In this document: positions 12,287 through 25,400 of the stretch, piece after piece | Layout of the letters: each line of letters starts with the position of its first letter | Numbering within the stretch: position 1 is the stretch's first letter | Assembly: GCA_963402885.1 (NCBI GenBank) | Contig: OY727100.1 | Coordinates: forward strand, 496,001 to 560,000 | Length of the DNA: 64,000 bases | Source: Antedon bifida | Taxonomy: Eukaryota > Echinodermata > Crinoidea > Comatulida > Antedonidae | Reading direction: 5' to 3' | The notes under the pieces: generated by a model | Database searches by the model: none | Seen by the model: only the letters and a program-made list of their open reading frames with translations | Told to the model about the DNA's origin: nothing | Program-made: the position numbers and the translations under genes

Positions 12287-14787
12287 TTTTTTGTCACATT
12301 AATTCCTAAAAATATTATAAGCGTCAATATCAATATGACAGGACTGACAAGCTGTTGCCGTATTAGCACTGACTATAATCGTGTCCACTTGTTAACCAGA
12401 ATAGTACATTGCATATCCTGCATAAATATTTTCCTCAATATATCTTTGTTTTTGTATTATTTAAATCCTGTATAATTATTAATAATACAATTGTTGAACG
12501 GATAGAGGTGCAGTGTCTACGTGACCAGTGCGTGTCCAAATATACTGGCGAAATACAACCCGTGTACAACTGTTCAGATAAAAAAAAATCCCTTTTTCCG
12601 GGTCATTGAGTCTATTGATGTTATTAAACTGTTTCTTTGAATATTGATAATAATTATTATCTACAAAACAATGCATCTTTACAATTTTTTTTTCATTTTA
12701 GGCCTAGTTAAGATCAAGGTTTTGGCAGACTGCTTGGACACAATTGAGTAATCTAGGTTTTGTGCAAGTATAGTATAGCTTACGTCATAGAGCAGAACTA
12801 AGAACTGAATTAGGAAGGGTATCGAAAATATTAAGCTGCTTTGAACTTTACAAAACACGTAACCTCATTTGTAAATGAAAGTTCGCGAAAAAAAAAGTTT
12901 AAATTTTTCGGTAAACATAATACCTGTATGACATATAAATATGGAAAAGTACCACCAACCACAACATTTTGCTTTTCAAATATTATTATAGTGCACAAAA
13001 AAAAAATGTTTGACCATCATCGTCCAGCGACGTTATTGTTTACATTTTATTTCATACGCATCCGACAACGAGCATCTCACCAATTACAGGATGGATAAAC
13101 TATTTTATACTTTATCCTGCTTTTAAACCAGGGAGATGTTATAAACTAAGTCTTCTTTGTGGCTTAGGGAGTGGAGTTGAGAGAGTCGTGAGTTACAACC
13201 CTGGCACCAGGTCAGGATAGAACCCTGGACTTTGGGATTGGAAGGCAAGCACATTAACCACCACCGCTACTCAGCTCTCTTTACTAGCGTGTGGTGGAAA
13301 GTGTAATTGTGTGGAAGCAGGGAAGGCTCCTCAGTGAGTAACCCCACTTCCCTGGTACACAAGAATGCAAGACCTGGTCTCTTTAGTTTCAGTACAAAGG
13401 CATTTATATATCACCATCATCAAGAATGCGAACATTAAATTAAGATTATCAATTATTATCGTCTCTGTAGCGCCTTTACAAACATCAAAATGGAGAATTT
13501 TGCAAAGATAACATGAATTTTGAAAACTTCTAAGCAATGGAAAATGATGGGGTAATACAACAAACCATCAGAATTAAAAAGTGTTTTAATAACCGATTTA
13601 GACAATAAAAGAAGAAAAAAAATGCAATATACTCACAATACATCTGCTTTTAAGCTCAGTTTTAACTTGAATCCTGCAGAGTTTGTATATGTTAATAGTT
13701 GATTGTGACCGATTAGTGTTTGATATAGTTTAATCCACATACAACACTGCATACCTAGCTGACGACGTATGATAATTCCGATCGATAAATCAACCCCGCA
13801 AAATGGATGGACAATAAACTCAATTCTATTACTATTGATCGTATTTTGCAAAATTGTCAAGAAATATTATTATAATGATTCAGTAATATTAACATGACTA
13901 AGCTGTTTTATTCTAGGGTGAGACTTTTGTTGTTTTATGCAGAGATGTGTACATTGTACACCTCATTGGGTTTGTGAGGTAATCGGATAGGAAGTTAAGT
14001 GTCTATATCGGACCACTATGACGTCAAATGTTACATCATATATTAATTTTAGTTTTATCATCTATTCAATCATATAGTACCCCAGTTTCAAATATGCCTA
14101 GTAATTATTTTACGTATCACCACTAGCGGGCATTTTCAGCTATAGGTTTAATTGTGGTAATTTCAGCCAAAAACACTTTTTGTCATGTCATAGTTTAATT
14201 AATACAGTGACTCTTTTGAGACACATTTCAATGTATTTATATTATTTAATTTCAAAGCATGTTAAATATTTTCATCCATTTTATTGTTCATAAAAAATGA
14301 ATGTAAAAGAATACAGTACTAAACTCGTGTCTTTTGGTTTGAGTGTGACAAGCGGAATACTTTGAGGGCGTCCTTTGAAGTTTTACAAAGTTGCTTGAGG
14401 TAACTAGACTACGATCGCTTCCGCAGACGGCTGTCAGCGAGCCAGGCAAAAAAGGACAATAACAACGTTATTTCATTGATCTTTATCTCGATTTACATCA
14501 ATATACTGGATTTAATGTGTTTTATGATGTCTTCTTCGTATACTTATTATATTTTGCATGTCAATAAACATCGATGAATTGTCAAAATGTTACTTCAAAT
14601 GAACAGGCTTCCTCCTTCTCAATTGTGGAACCATTTCTGCGGTGGTGGTACGTCTTTGTTTAGTTTGAGTGAACTTCGCCAGGGCAGAATATAGGAATTC
14701 TCGGCTTGAACTGAAGTATTCGACTTACTCATGTTTATGTAACAGGGCCTAGCATGAAGGCTAGCACAAACGAATAACTAAATCAAA
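12287..14787. other. Divergent intergenic region CYBA / MEGF8
   Basis: Holds the promoters and 5' UTRs of both genes and a minus-strand SINE at 13143-13285. No TATA box or initiator could be assigned. An in-frame TAA at 14779-14781 closes the MEGF8 frame upstream of its ATG. Nothing else recognised. Confidence 0.55.
13143..13285 (-). mobile_element. tRNA-derived SINE, copy 1 (SINE C)
   Basis: Read on the minus strand it has GGTGGTTAATGTGCTTGCC (A-box region) and CCAGGGTTCTATCCTGACC (B-box region), then a short unrelated body. Copies 2 and 3 at 16680-16803 and 34800-34925 share the same order. Confidence 0.75.
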
Positions 14788-16464
14788 ATGGTTGAGAAAA
14801 TTATTCCTTTAACTATGTCAACATATTCATTTCAAAGGCCATTCTTAACTGGTGGATGTTGTTGTCTCGAAATTCGGACAGAAATCTGGAAAAATCGAAG
14901 GTTACATTTTTCAAACTTTCAGAAACTAATTTCAATATGTTTTATATTTTTGATAATAAACAGTCATTTTTTTGTGGTTGAAGCCAAGTGCGGTGGGTTT
15001 GGTAGAAGTATTTTAACATCTTCTGAGGGAGATATTTCAGATGGATTTGGAAGTTATTCCAGTAACCATCAATGTGAATGGCTTATAAAAGGTAATTTAT
15101 TTGGTAAAATTTATTTTTAACCAATAAAACATAATAAAAACAATTTGAATTTAAGACGGCGCACACCAAAAAACATTTAAAACAATTTATATCGCATAGA
15201 CCTAACATCAAAATAGAACAAAATTGCATTTTACAATGTATACAACTAAACTGACTGACAAAAGTATTGTATTTAGAGTTCGTCCTAAGTTTTTGCAATC
15301 ATTTTACTGTGACATTAAATTTATTTGAGTAATAATAGATTACAATACATGAAAAATGTTACAGTAGCGTCGTGTGATGTGTAAGTACTGTAGGCCTATA
15401 AAGTGTAGATAATAATGACTTGCTTTCTTTCTACAGCTCCCAATAACAACAGCAAGATTGTTCTTGAATTTAGTAGTTTTGAAACAGAGTGCAGTTATGA
15501 TTTTCTGTTTGTTTTTGATGGCGATTCACATTCAAGTCCACTCATTGCAAGTTTGAGTGGCAACTATATTCCTGACGTTGTTGTGGCTCGCTCGGGCAAG
15601 GTACGCTACAATTTGACCAGTTGGCTATCAGTGGTCTTATATTATTTGCAATAAGTTAATTATCAATGTAGTATTACTAATACAATTTGTAGATAATTAT
15701 TATTAAAATAATAATTGTTTTTTGTTTATGCCATTTCATATTCAAAACTCTAGTACATTATATACATTCAAGTCTAGCTTAAAGACTCATTTATTCACCA
15801 TGTCTTATCCAGAAAACTTGTAGCGTATTTGTAATGTTTGTAGTCTTTAAGATTTGTAACTTTTTTTCATATTGTTTGTTGTCAGTAGCGCAGTGAGCGT
15901 CTTTTTAGACGGATGCTTGCGCTTTACAAATTTCCATTATTATTATTATTATTATGTTAAATAATAATGGAAATAAGTAAATTGAAACATACACATTTGC
16001 ATACTAAGCCATTCAGTGATATACTATACTATACTATTATTTTACAATGGGCATAAAGGAAGGTACAGTATTCCAAATGACGGACAAGATTTCTCAACGA
16101 TCCTGTTAATATCCAGTTTTTTTGTTTTTTTTCAATTAGCCTATATAGGTAGTACAATATTAATGATAACTGTACATTCAGTATGTAATCATTCCTTTCT
16201 TATTAAATATTTATTCTAATCATTATCTACATTGTAATTTAATTTTAGATGTTAGTGATACTGTACAGTGACACCAATTATATATTGCGAGGCTTCCAAG
16301 CTAATTATCGCATTCAAGATTGCGTAATGGATTGCTCGAATCACGGTACATGCGTGAATAACATGTGCGCATGTGACAATGGACACACGGGGGAGTGGTG
16401 CCAACAGGTAGAATGTCCTAATTCATGTAATGCTCCAAATGGACACTGTCATTTCACCAGTAAT
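14788..16464 (+). other. megf8: MEGF8 exons 1-3: signal segment, CUB1, first EGFs
   Basis: Exons 14788-15091, 15437-15600 and 16249-16464 encode residues 1-228. A hydrophobic segment at 47-64 (ISICFIFLII) acts as signal or anchor; mature protein probably begins near Lys67. CUB1 runs from Cys68 to about 178 and contains ECSYDFLFVFDGDS, the conserved CUB acidic strand. EGF-like cysteines follow (CVNNMCACDNGHTGEWC). Confidence 0.9.
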
Positions 16465-19400
16465 GTAAGTTTATATTTACGTAACATTTTGTGGTATTAC
16501 TAACACTCTTTCAACATTAATCAACATTAGTTGATTTTTGTGTTTTTTTTTAAAATTTCATACTCATCCAACATCGAGCACAAACTCGCCAACCCAGGAT
16601 AGAAAAACTATTTTATTATAATTTATCATGCTTTTTATAAACTATCTTATAATTATCTTATTATTAACGTTTTATAAGTCTAAGTAAGCTTAGGGAGTGG
16701 AGTTTGTTTGTCATGAGTTACAGCCCTGGCACTAGGTCAGGATTGAACCCTGGACCTTGGGATTGGAAGGCAAGCACGTTAACCACCAAGCTAAATGAGC
16801 TCCAATTTACTTTTGTGTTGAACCAAAATAACACACTTTTTAAATCTTTACTGTGAGACAACAAACTAAGCAAATTATTAGTTCAATGCTGAACTTGAAA
16901 AAATGTTGTGTAAAGTGAAAAATTAACATATATTTGGGACCAGAAACATTTTAATAGCATTATTTGATATTATTCAGAACTTTTATAGAGTTGGAGCGTT
17001 TCAGTAAGACATGTTCTTTTGTAGCATGTCTACTTATTATAATTTCTTTTCAAGCCTTTTTCTAATAGGATATCTGGTAACAATATGTTTTTTGTTGAAT
17101 CTGTTAGAAAGAAAATTATGATTCACAAACAACCACTTCAACAAACAGGTAAAGTGGCTGTAAAGGCAACAATAGAAAATGAACAATAACAAAAAGATTT
17201 CTTTTAAAACCACAGATTAATTAAATAAATGGCTCATATTATTGTATAAATAATCAGTGAGTTCAAGGTGCAAATAATATTTTCTTCTTAATTATTTAGA
17301 AAATTGTGTAAAAACTTGTTCACAAGTTGGACACCATTCCATAATGCTATTAATAATGTATTTATTTTATCACATGAGGTAGCCCTGTCATCCTGAGTTG
17401 ATTTTATGGGGGCCTTCAATAAGACAAAGTGGCTTACAGTACTAACTACAATACTAAGAAGCATCTAGGCCTACTGTACATACAATTTAAAACTCAATAA
17501 CAACTGTAGAAATTGCAAGAACAACACATCTTGTAAACAAACAAAAAATTTTCAAATAAAATGTATATTCCATTCAATTCTATAAAATCAAATGGCTCTA
17601 TTTTATTTATTACTGTAATAATCGCTACTACAGTAATTTAGGTAAAAAAACAAAGAAATATTATGAAAACAGCAGTTTTGAAAATTACACTAGGAGGTCT
17701 AAGTAACTGTAAATATTTTATTGTGTTTTATTCACTTCCGTTTTCATGCATTTTCCCTTCACTTAATCTATTGTTATTGTGCGTTTCTCTCTTCATACGA
17801 AAGTAATAAATTGTTACACTTGATTTGCTTCTAATTCTTTTGTTGTTCGTTGCTAAGTTATTGCTTAATTTATTTTAAGCTTTAAAATTGATTTGTTGGT
17901 TGTCATGACAAGCATTGATGTCCAAGGACAGTTGTGCAGTTTATTAAGAGAGCTGTTATTATTATGTTTTATTAATTAAAGATAGTCTACTGTACTTGAT
18001 ACAAAAACATGTATGTTTGTGCCTCATATGTAAACAAATATTGAAAGTGAAACCTCCTTAGACACCTATGTATGACGGGAATACTTTCCTGTGAAACGAA
18101 CAACGGGAAATATGTTTAGCATTACGACCCCTATTCAATGGACACCCCTATTAAGGGGACACTTTCCTGTGAAATGAACGAGGGATATATGTTTTATCAC
18201 TACTGCCAACAACCACTATTCAATGGACACCCCTATTCAATGGACACCCCTATTAAGGGGACACTTTCCTGTGAAATGAACGAGGGATATATGTTTTATC
18301 ACTACTGCCCACAACCCCTATTCAATGGACACCCCTATTCAATGGACACCCCTATTCAATGGACACCCCTATTAAGGGGACACTTTCCCATAAAATGAAC
18401 GAGGGATATATGTTTTATCACTACTGCCAACAACCACTATTCAATGGACACCCCTATTCAATGGACACCCCTATTAAGGGGACACTTTCCCATAAAATGA
18501 ATGAGGGATATATGTTTTATCACTACTGCCCACAACCCCTATTCAATGGACACCCCTATTCAATGGACACCCCTATTAAGGGGACACTTTGTTGGGTCCT
18601 AAAGTACAGTATGTGAATGTCAGACTTTAGTTAGGTAATGTTGGACCTAGGCTAGGCAATCTGCCTTTACATATTAAAAACGTGACATCCTTGAACAGTT
18701 TAAGTCACTTTGAAAAACTCATTTGTTCTGATTTTTCTTTTTGACTGCACCATGAGCAATGATCGTTGGAATGGCGCTTTACAATGCAACGATTGATTGA
18801 ATAATCCTGTCTATTTCAAACTGAAAAGTACTAGTAGCAATTGTTTACACAATTGATTTTAAATTCATATCTTGTGAGCACTAATAACATTGATCAATGT
18901 TTGAGTAGGGATGTTGGGTTTATTTTAATATTTTAGTTACACTAACATAACAGATCAATTATTGTGTGTGCTGACTCAATTTACATTGTCATTGATACTC
19001 ATAGGTAAAACAAATAATATTTTATAAGTATTAAACAAACAATATTTACAATCTTTGCTCTATTGGAGTAAAATACAGTTCTTTGGTTGGTTTAACTTGA
19101 TAGTGTTCAAATGTATGTGGTATCAATTACATTAGAGGTAACAAGATCAAAGTTATATCGGAACTAACGACACAGATGCATAATTTAGAGAGTTATGATT
19201 TGGATTAGGGGGATATTGTATACCTCCCTTTTCAGATCAGCTTAAAACCATTCTATGCTAGATTAACTCTAGTATTTGTGAGAACACAACCAAATTATTT
19301 GAATGTCATTGTAAGCCATGAGTTCATTGATAACATAAAGGACATTTGACATTAAAGTTACACATCATATTGAATTGAAGGCTCAGAGTATATATGCCAC

Positions 19401-22400
19401 TAAAAACACCCTGTGGGGTAGATATAGAAGTATTTATTGTCTTTTTCATGTTAGTTCATCAGTCAACGTTTCGATTTGTGTCTGAAAATACGAGCGTATG
19501 TATTATACGTATGAAATGCCAAAATATTTATCTTTTTACTAAATTCGATCTAGTACCTAGACTAGGGTAGATACAATGCATGCAGTTTAAAGCTCTGTCT
19601 ACACTATCAAACTTTAAATAGTGTGACAAAAAAAATGTGATGTGCCCATATGTGGATATAATGATGTCATATCATTATCATATTCAAGCATACTGTATCA
19701 CTACCATACAGTATTTGGGCACATCACACTTTTTTTTGTCACACTTATAGTTTGATAGTGTAGACAGAGCTTTATACAGTGAATTGAAGTTGTATACATC
19801 CACAGAAAGAATAATTAACTATTTCTTTTTATTATTAAGGTATGTGAATGTAGTGAGGGCTTTGTGGGAGAGGACTGTAGTCTAAATGTATCAAGTAATA
19901 ACAACTTGGCTGGTTACTACACACTCTATTCTTCTTTTCATAATGAGTTCAAAGGTCGAACTGGACATGCTGGACAGTTTCATGAAAACAGTAACTCTCT
20001 CTGGGTTTTTGGAGGTAAGAATTTATTTTTATTTATTTGTAAGCTGAAAGAAGTACTCTGAGTCTGAGTTGTGGCCCTACAGTTTCATTTATTTTCTTAT
20101 TCTGATTATTCAATTTATGTTAGAATTGTCTTAAACTGTTAATGAATAAATGTATATACATGAATGAATACTAGCAGCACAATCATTATTTCCTGTTTCA
20201 TTGTTAATTATTTTTTAAACACAATAGATCCCCAGACACAAATAAATGTCCTCCTTATGAATTTTGTTTACTTTTTCAGGTTTTAATTTGTATACAACTT
20301 TAGATAGTATGGATTATTATAACTTTACAAGCAATAAATGGCAAACGGTTACATTTCAAAGTGATTGCATTCAACCAGTAAGTAGCCATACATAATACAG
20401 TGGTATTACAGTCAACATAATACAGTGGTATTACAGTCAACTCTCCCAATACCAGACTTCTCTCAAGGTTCAAAAGGTCTCAAATTCATTTTTTAACATA
20501 GTCTGAGTACCACCAGACTTTCCGGAAAACCAGAAATATTTGGTCAGCGCAAAGGTGTATGATATTAGGAGAGTTGACTGTATAACCTTTTGTGCTATAT
20601 ACTATCATTTAATTTTTTTTTTTTTTTGCGAAATCTGAAATTGCCATACAGATCCCAAGTTCAAGTTAAACTGTATTTATTCCCTGAGGCACAAATCAGC
20701 ACAGAGTTGTTCTTCCCTAAGACTGCAAAATTTAGTATATATTCATTTTGAAATATGTTTTTTCTTTCAGGCTGCAAGATACGGTCATACAATGACTCTA
20801 TACCAAGACACGCTAATTGTTTTTGGAGGATCATTAGATAATGGTACCCTACTGAATGACCTGTGGCAATTTAGCATTACATCACAACAATGGACACTTC
20901 TAGATGATGCAACACAATCACCAGCTCCTTCACCAACCACAGACCACTCAGCAGTACTTGTCTATAACACTACTTTGTATATCTTTGGAGGTTAGTGTCA
21001 ACAGATTTTGAAATTTAAAAATAAATTTAACATAAAAAAATCAACAAACTGAAACATAACAATAAATTTTAAAAAAAATATGCATGGACTAGTTTTCAAT
21101 TGCTTGTATTGTTTTTTACAGGAGTCACTTCCACATTTTATTCAGTAAATAAAATGTTCACCTATGACCTTACGGGTCAATCTGGGTGGCAGGAGGTCAT
21201 TCCAAGAGGAGGACATGAAGTAGGGGTCACAGGTCACACTTGCGTGTTTGATGCTGAATCTAATTCTCTTATTGTATTTGGAGGGCTTCACAAAACTACA
21301 GCGAGGTAAATAGATTTAAACTTTTTTAAATAAAATAAACTATAAATTAAAAATAAAATAATAATTTATATTGAATTTTATTGTGATTTTTGTTTTTTAC
21401 TTTTCTAGGGCAAGCACAAAAAGCAATGATATTTATTTATTTCATGTGGACAAGTTGTACTGGTACAAGTTGGACATAGGTGATGGTGACAAACCAAGAG
21501 AAAGAGCCTTCCACACGGCTAATGTCATTGGAAATTATATGCTGGTTTATGGTGAGTTTTGATTATTCAACTGTTATCTTTAATTCAATTTACATTGTGG
21601 GTCCAATACAGTAGATTAAAAAAGTATTTATAAAACTACAATACAATGGGCAACAATACCAATATTTGTTAAAGAGACTAGATCTAGAGTTAAGGTACGG
21701 TAGTTCCATCTTTTTCCAGAATAGATATTTGCATATTTATTTACATATTTATTTGTATATATTTCAGGTGGCTATGTTCATGATCATGTTGCAGTAAATT
21801 CAAGCGTAACAGAGGCTGAGATTTGTTTTTCCAATGAGATATTATTGTTCCACCTTGGTTGCTATCAGTGGGTGGCATGGAATGACATTGTACAAGACTT
21901 TCCTCCAGGTAATTTTAAAATCAGAATTGTTGTCATGAACAGATATAACTGAAACTTGATTCTCAAAGTGCATTACTGTATCTACTTTAATAAACGCACC
22001 ACTATATTGTATTACAACACATTCCAATTTGTAGTAGATTTCATTTATTTTTTTTGATACAATTACTGTATCCAAAAAATAAATGCCTTCCTCGAATAAA
22101 TGCTCCCTCTAACCCTCCTGAACAATAAACGCCCGCGGTGTTTATTCGGATAAATACGTTATATGTTTTCTTTATAGAATTATTACCATTGCCATTTTTT
22201 TTTATTCATAGAGAATCCATTTCCGGTACAATCGGGTCGATTTGGCCACATCGCAGCGGTACGTGATAATGTGTTGCTAGTTACTGGTGGTTACAGAGGG
22301 ACAGTTCTCAAAGACTTGATTGCAATCAAAATGCCAGGCTCTGTTACCAGTAACATGTCACAGTGCTATAGACATGAAACGTAAGCAAATACTTCCTTAA

Positions 22401-25400
22401 TGATGTAGGATGTAAACTTTAAAGCTCTGTCTACACTATCAAACTTTATGTGACAACAAAAATGCCCATATATGGACATGATGATGTCATATCACTACCA
22501 TATTTGGGCATATCACACCTTTTTTGTCTAACTAGTTTGATAGTGTAGACAGAGCTTTATACAAATTGAGGCAAAGTGTATTTTCAAAAGCATGTTGAAA
22601 GGAAAGATATTAATGATCATACTTCTCATTTCAGACAAGAAACATGTTTAGTTGACCTTGAATGTGGTTGGTGTGCAACTGATCAATTGTGCATTGACAA
22701 AAGGGATAAAATGGTAAGTTTATGGGGTTTTCACATCATAACTTTAGTGATAACCTAAATAGACACTGTGGTAAAGGTTAACACTTTGAGTAAGTATTAT
22801 TATTTTTTCCTCTAGAATTGTATAAACTTTCAAGAAACATGTGCTGGCGTTTGCCCAAAGTTGACCTTATGCGAGAGTTGCATGATATGGGGTCAAAGTT
22901 CACACGGAAGGTCTTGTGGCTGGTGTGTCCTTGAAAGAGCTTGCCAATCTATCAATGGTTTGTCTTTTTTTTTTTTTAGAGTTCATTGTGGAAAACTTTT
23001 TTGCATTGCACTAAATTTAAATTAAAAAATTATTTACAGTTGCAAAAAGATTTGAATGTGTTATTTTTTTCTTTTTAAATGAAGCAATTTGAATATTTTT
23101 TTAGATCCCTCAGGGCAGTGTGATGAAAATTACAGTGAGACGCCACCACCATGGTGGGAGTCACCAGGGTCACTCCTGAATTCATTTGATCAGTGCAGAC
23201 ACCTGGATAAGCCACCCGGAATCACATGGAAAGAGTTCAGATATCCAGTTAATGAAAGTCATCCAGACAAGGTAATGTAAGATTCAATGTTTAAAGATGT
23301 ATTGTCCCTTGAAACACAAAAAAATGAAGGTCAGAATATTCTAAATTTAAATTGGCCATATCAAAGTAATGTTAAAGTTATTCACTCTAAGTCGAAAATT
23401 CGAGCCAAAAACAACAATTTTACGTAATTAACAGCTAAATTAACCTGATTACATTTCTTCTGGAAAATCATCGCGAGCGAAAGTAAACAAAGATTTCAAA
23501 CCATGATTATACATTATGCATGATGCTAATTAGGATTGTTTACAACTCGTCACGGTTGAGGAGGTGTTTTCACACAGATCGCGAGGAAGTTTTATGAATA
23601 TGCATACAGAGTAGCCAAATAAGCCCGTTGCATTATGAGATATGTTTTGATCGAAAACTTTGACTGGAAGTCAAAGTTATTTTTTGAACCAAAAAACGTC
23701 TGTATTTCAGTTAAATGATTTTTTTTTCGACTAATTTTTGGTGAAAGTTAATAACTATTATGATACTTCAAAATGACCCACTTTTTTTCAAAATCTTTTA
23801 TTTTTTATTTTTTTGGAATTTGACAAAGGGACAATACATCTTTAAATGATGCAGTTACTTTGTATCTATTCAATGTAAAATGTTCATACAGTAGTGTGAC
23901 AGCTCTACTGGGTGACATTTTGATTATGATGATGCTTATGATGTGATGGATTGTGGTTTGGTATCAAAGAATGGCTTGTAGCTTATTTTGATCTCCCTCC
24001 ACACTTCTTTGCATTCTATCCTTATTACTCTGTATTCAATATTTAAATTAAGTGTGGACAAAACCAAATAAACAAACAAACAAACAAATGGCAACTCCAT
24101 CGTTATAGTGTTGAGAAAGATCAGTCAATTATCAGTTGTTAGGGTAAGATAATTAAGATTTATTAAGAGAATTAATTGAAAAAAGGGTGGGCAGTATTTG
24201 AATAACTATTAATTATTCTTGTTGGTAGGTTTCTATCTTATCCAGTACTAGTGTAGGCTTCCAGTTAAATCAAGATGTACCCAATGCCATAACAACAGGG
24301 AAGGCTGTGTTTAGTGGATTTATCCATCCTTCTGGTGTGTCTGGTCTTCAGGGCGGTGATGTCAAAGTTTCTTTGAAATCATCATCTGCAACCTCTTCTC
24401 TTTCTATCAGCACTGATGCTTCAGAAGAAAATAAGGTAAGAAACTTCAGATCAAATTATTTTCTTTCTTGTATCTATTAATATCGTTCAAACATGTTCAC
24501 TTTAAAGCTTGTTTGCCACTTGTATGCATTAATAACGATGGATTGATTGGTCAACTCACTTGCAGTGCGCTTACATCCTTGTGTTGCATCCAAGTGGGGA
24601 CCAGCTTAAACATAAACACAATTTGATAAAATAAATCTTGTATTGATTTTCAGGAACTTGTGGCAAGTGTTAATAATGGACAGAATTCAGATTCTATAGC
24701 AACTCGACACAATGGTGATGCTGTGTTACCAACTCTACCTGTAGACGGTGTATACTATGTCTCTCTGGAAGTAGACCAAACAGTAGCATCAACACCTATC
24801 GTATCATGGGTGGCTATAAATTGGGATTGCACCAGTTGTATAGGATCTTTACCATATATATCCATTGAGATTCATGATGAATTCTTACAACCGTTTTATA
24901 GTAGTTCTTGTGATGGTTACGTTACTTGCCTCGCTTGCCTTAGCGATTCCAGTTGCGCTTGGTGCTCAGATCGTAACCTATGTTTACTAAGAAACGTTAC
25001 GAGTGATCAGTGTGGCTTAGACTCATCTTATCTAATCACAAACCCTGAATACTGCGAGGCGTGCAGCGTTTATGTAAATTGCTTTGACTGTCTATCAAGT
25101 ATGTTCTGCGAATGGCTACCAACCGAAGTACAATGTGTACGGCGAGGGAGATTTCAATACAGCCTGCTTGACCGTGGTCAATGTCCAAGTCCATGTCACT
25201 CTAGGACCAATTGCTCTTCGTGTGTGACCTCATCCAGAGAATGTGCCTGGTGTGACGATACTCAGCATTGCTTTGCATACGGTGCTTACACGTCCATCTA
25301 TAAGTATGGTCAATGTAAACATTGGCATGATGATGATAGAGGCCAGTGCCCTGATTGTAGCCTCTTAACAAGTTGTAGTGAGTGCTTAAAATCGTTTAGG

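Noticed and set aside
18138-18616. Two repetitive frames (MDTPIKGTL...)
   Set aside because: By-product of the tandem array in MEGF8 intron 3; flanking MEGF8 exons splice across it in frame.
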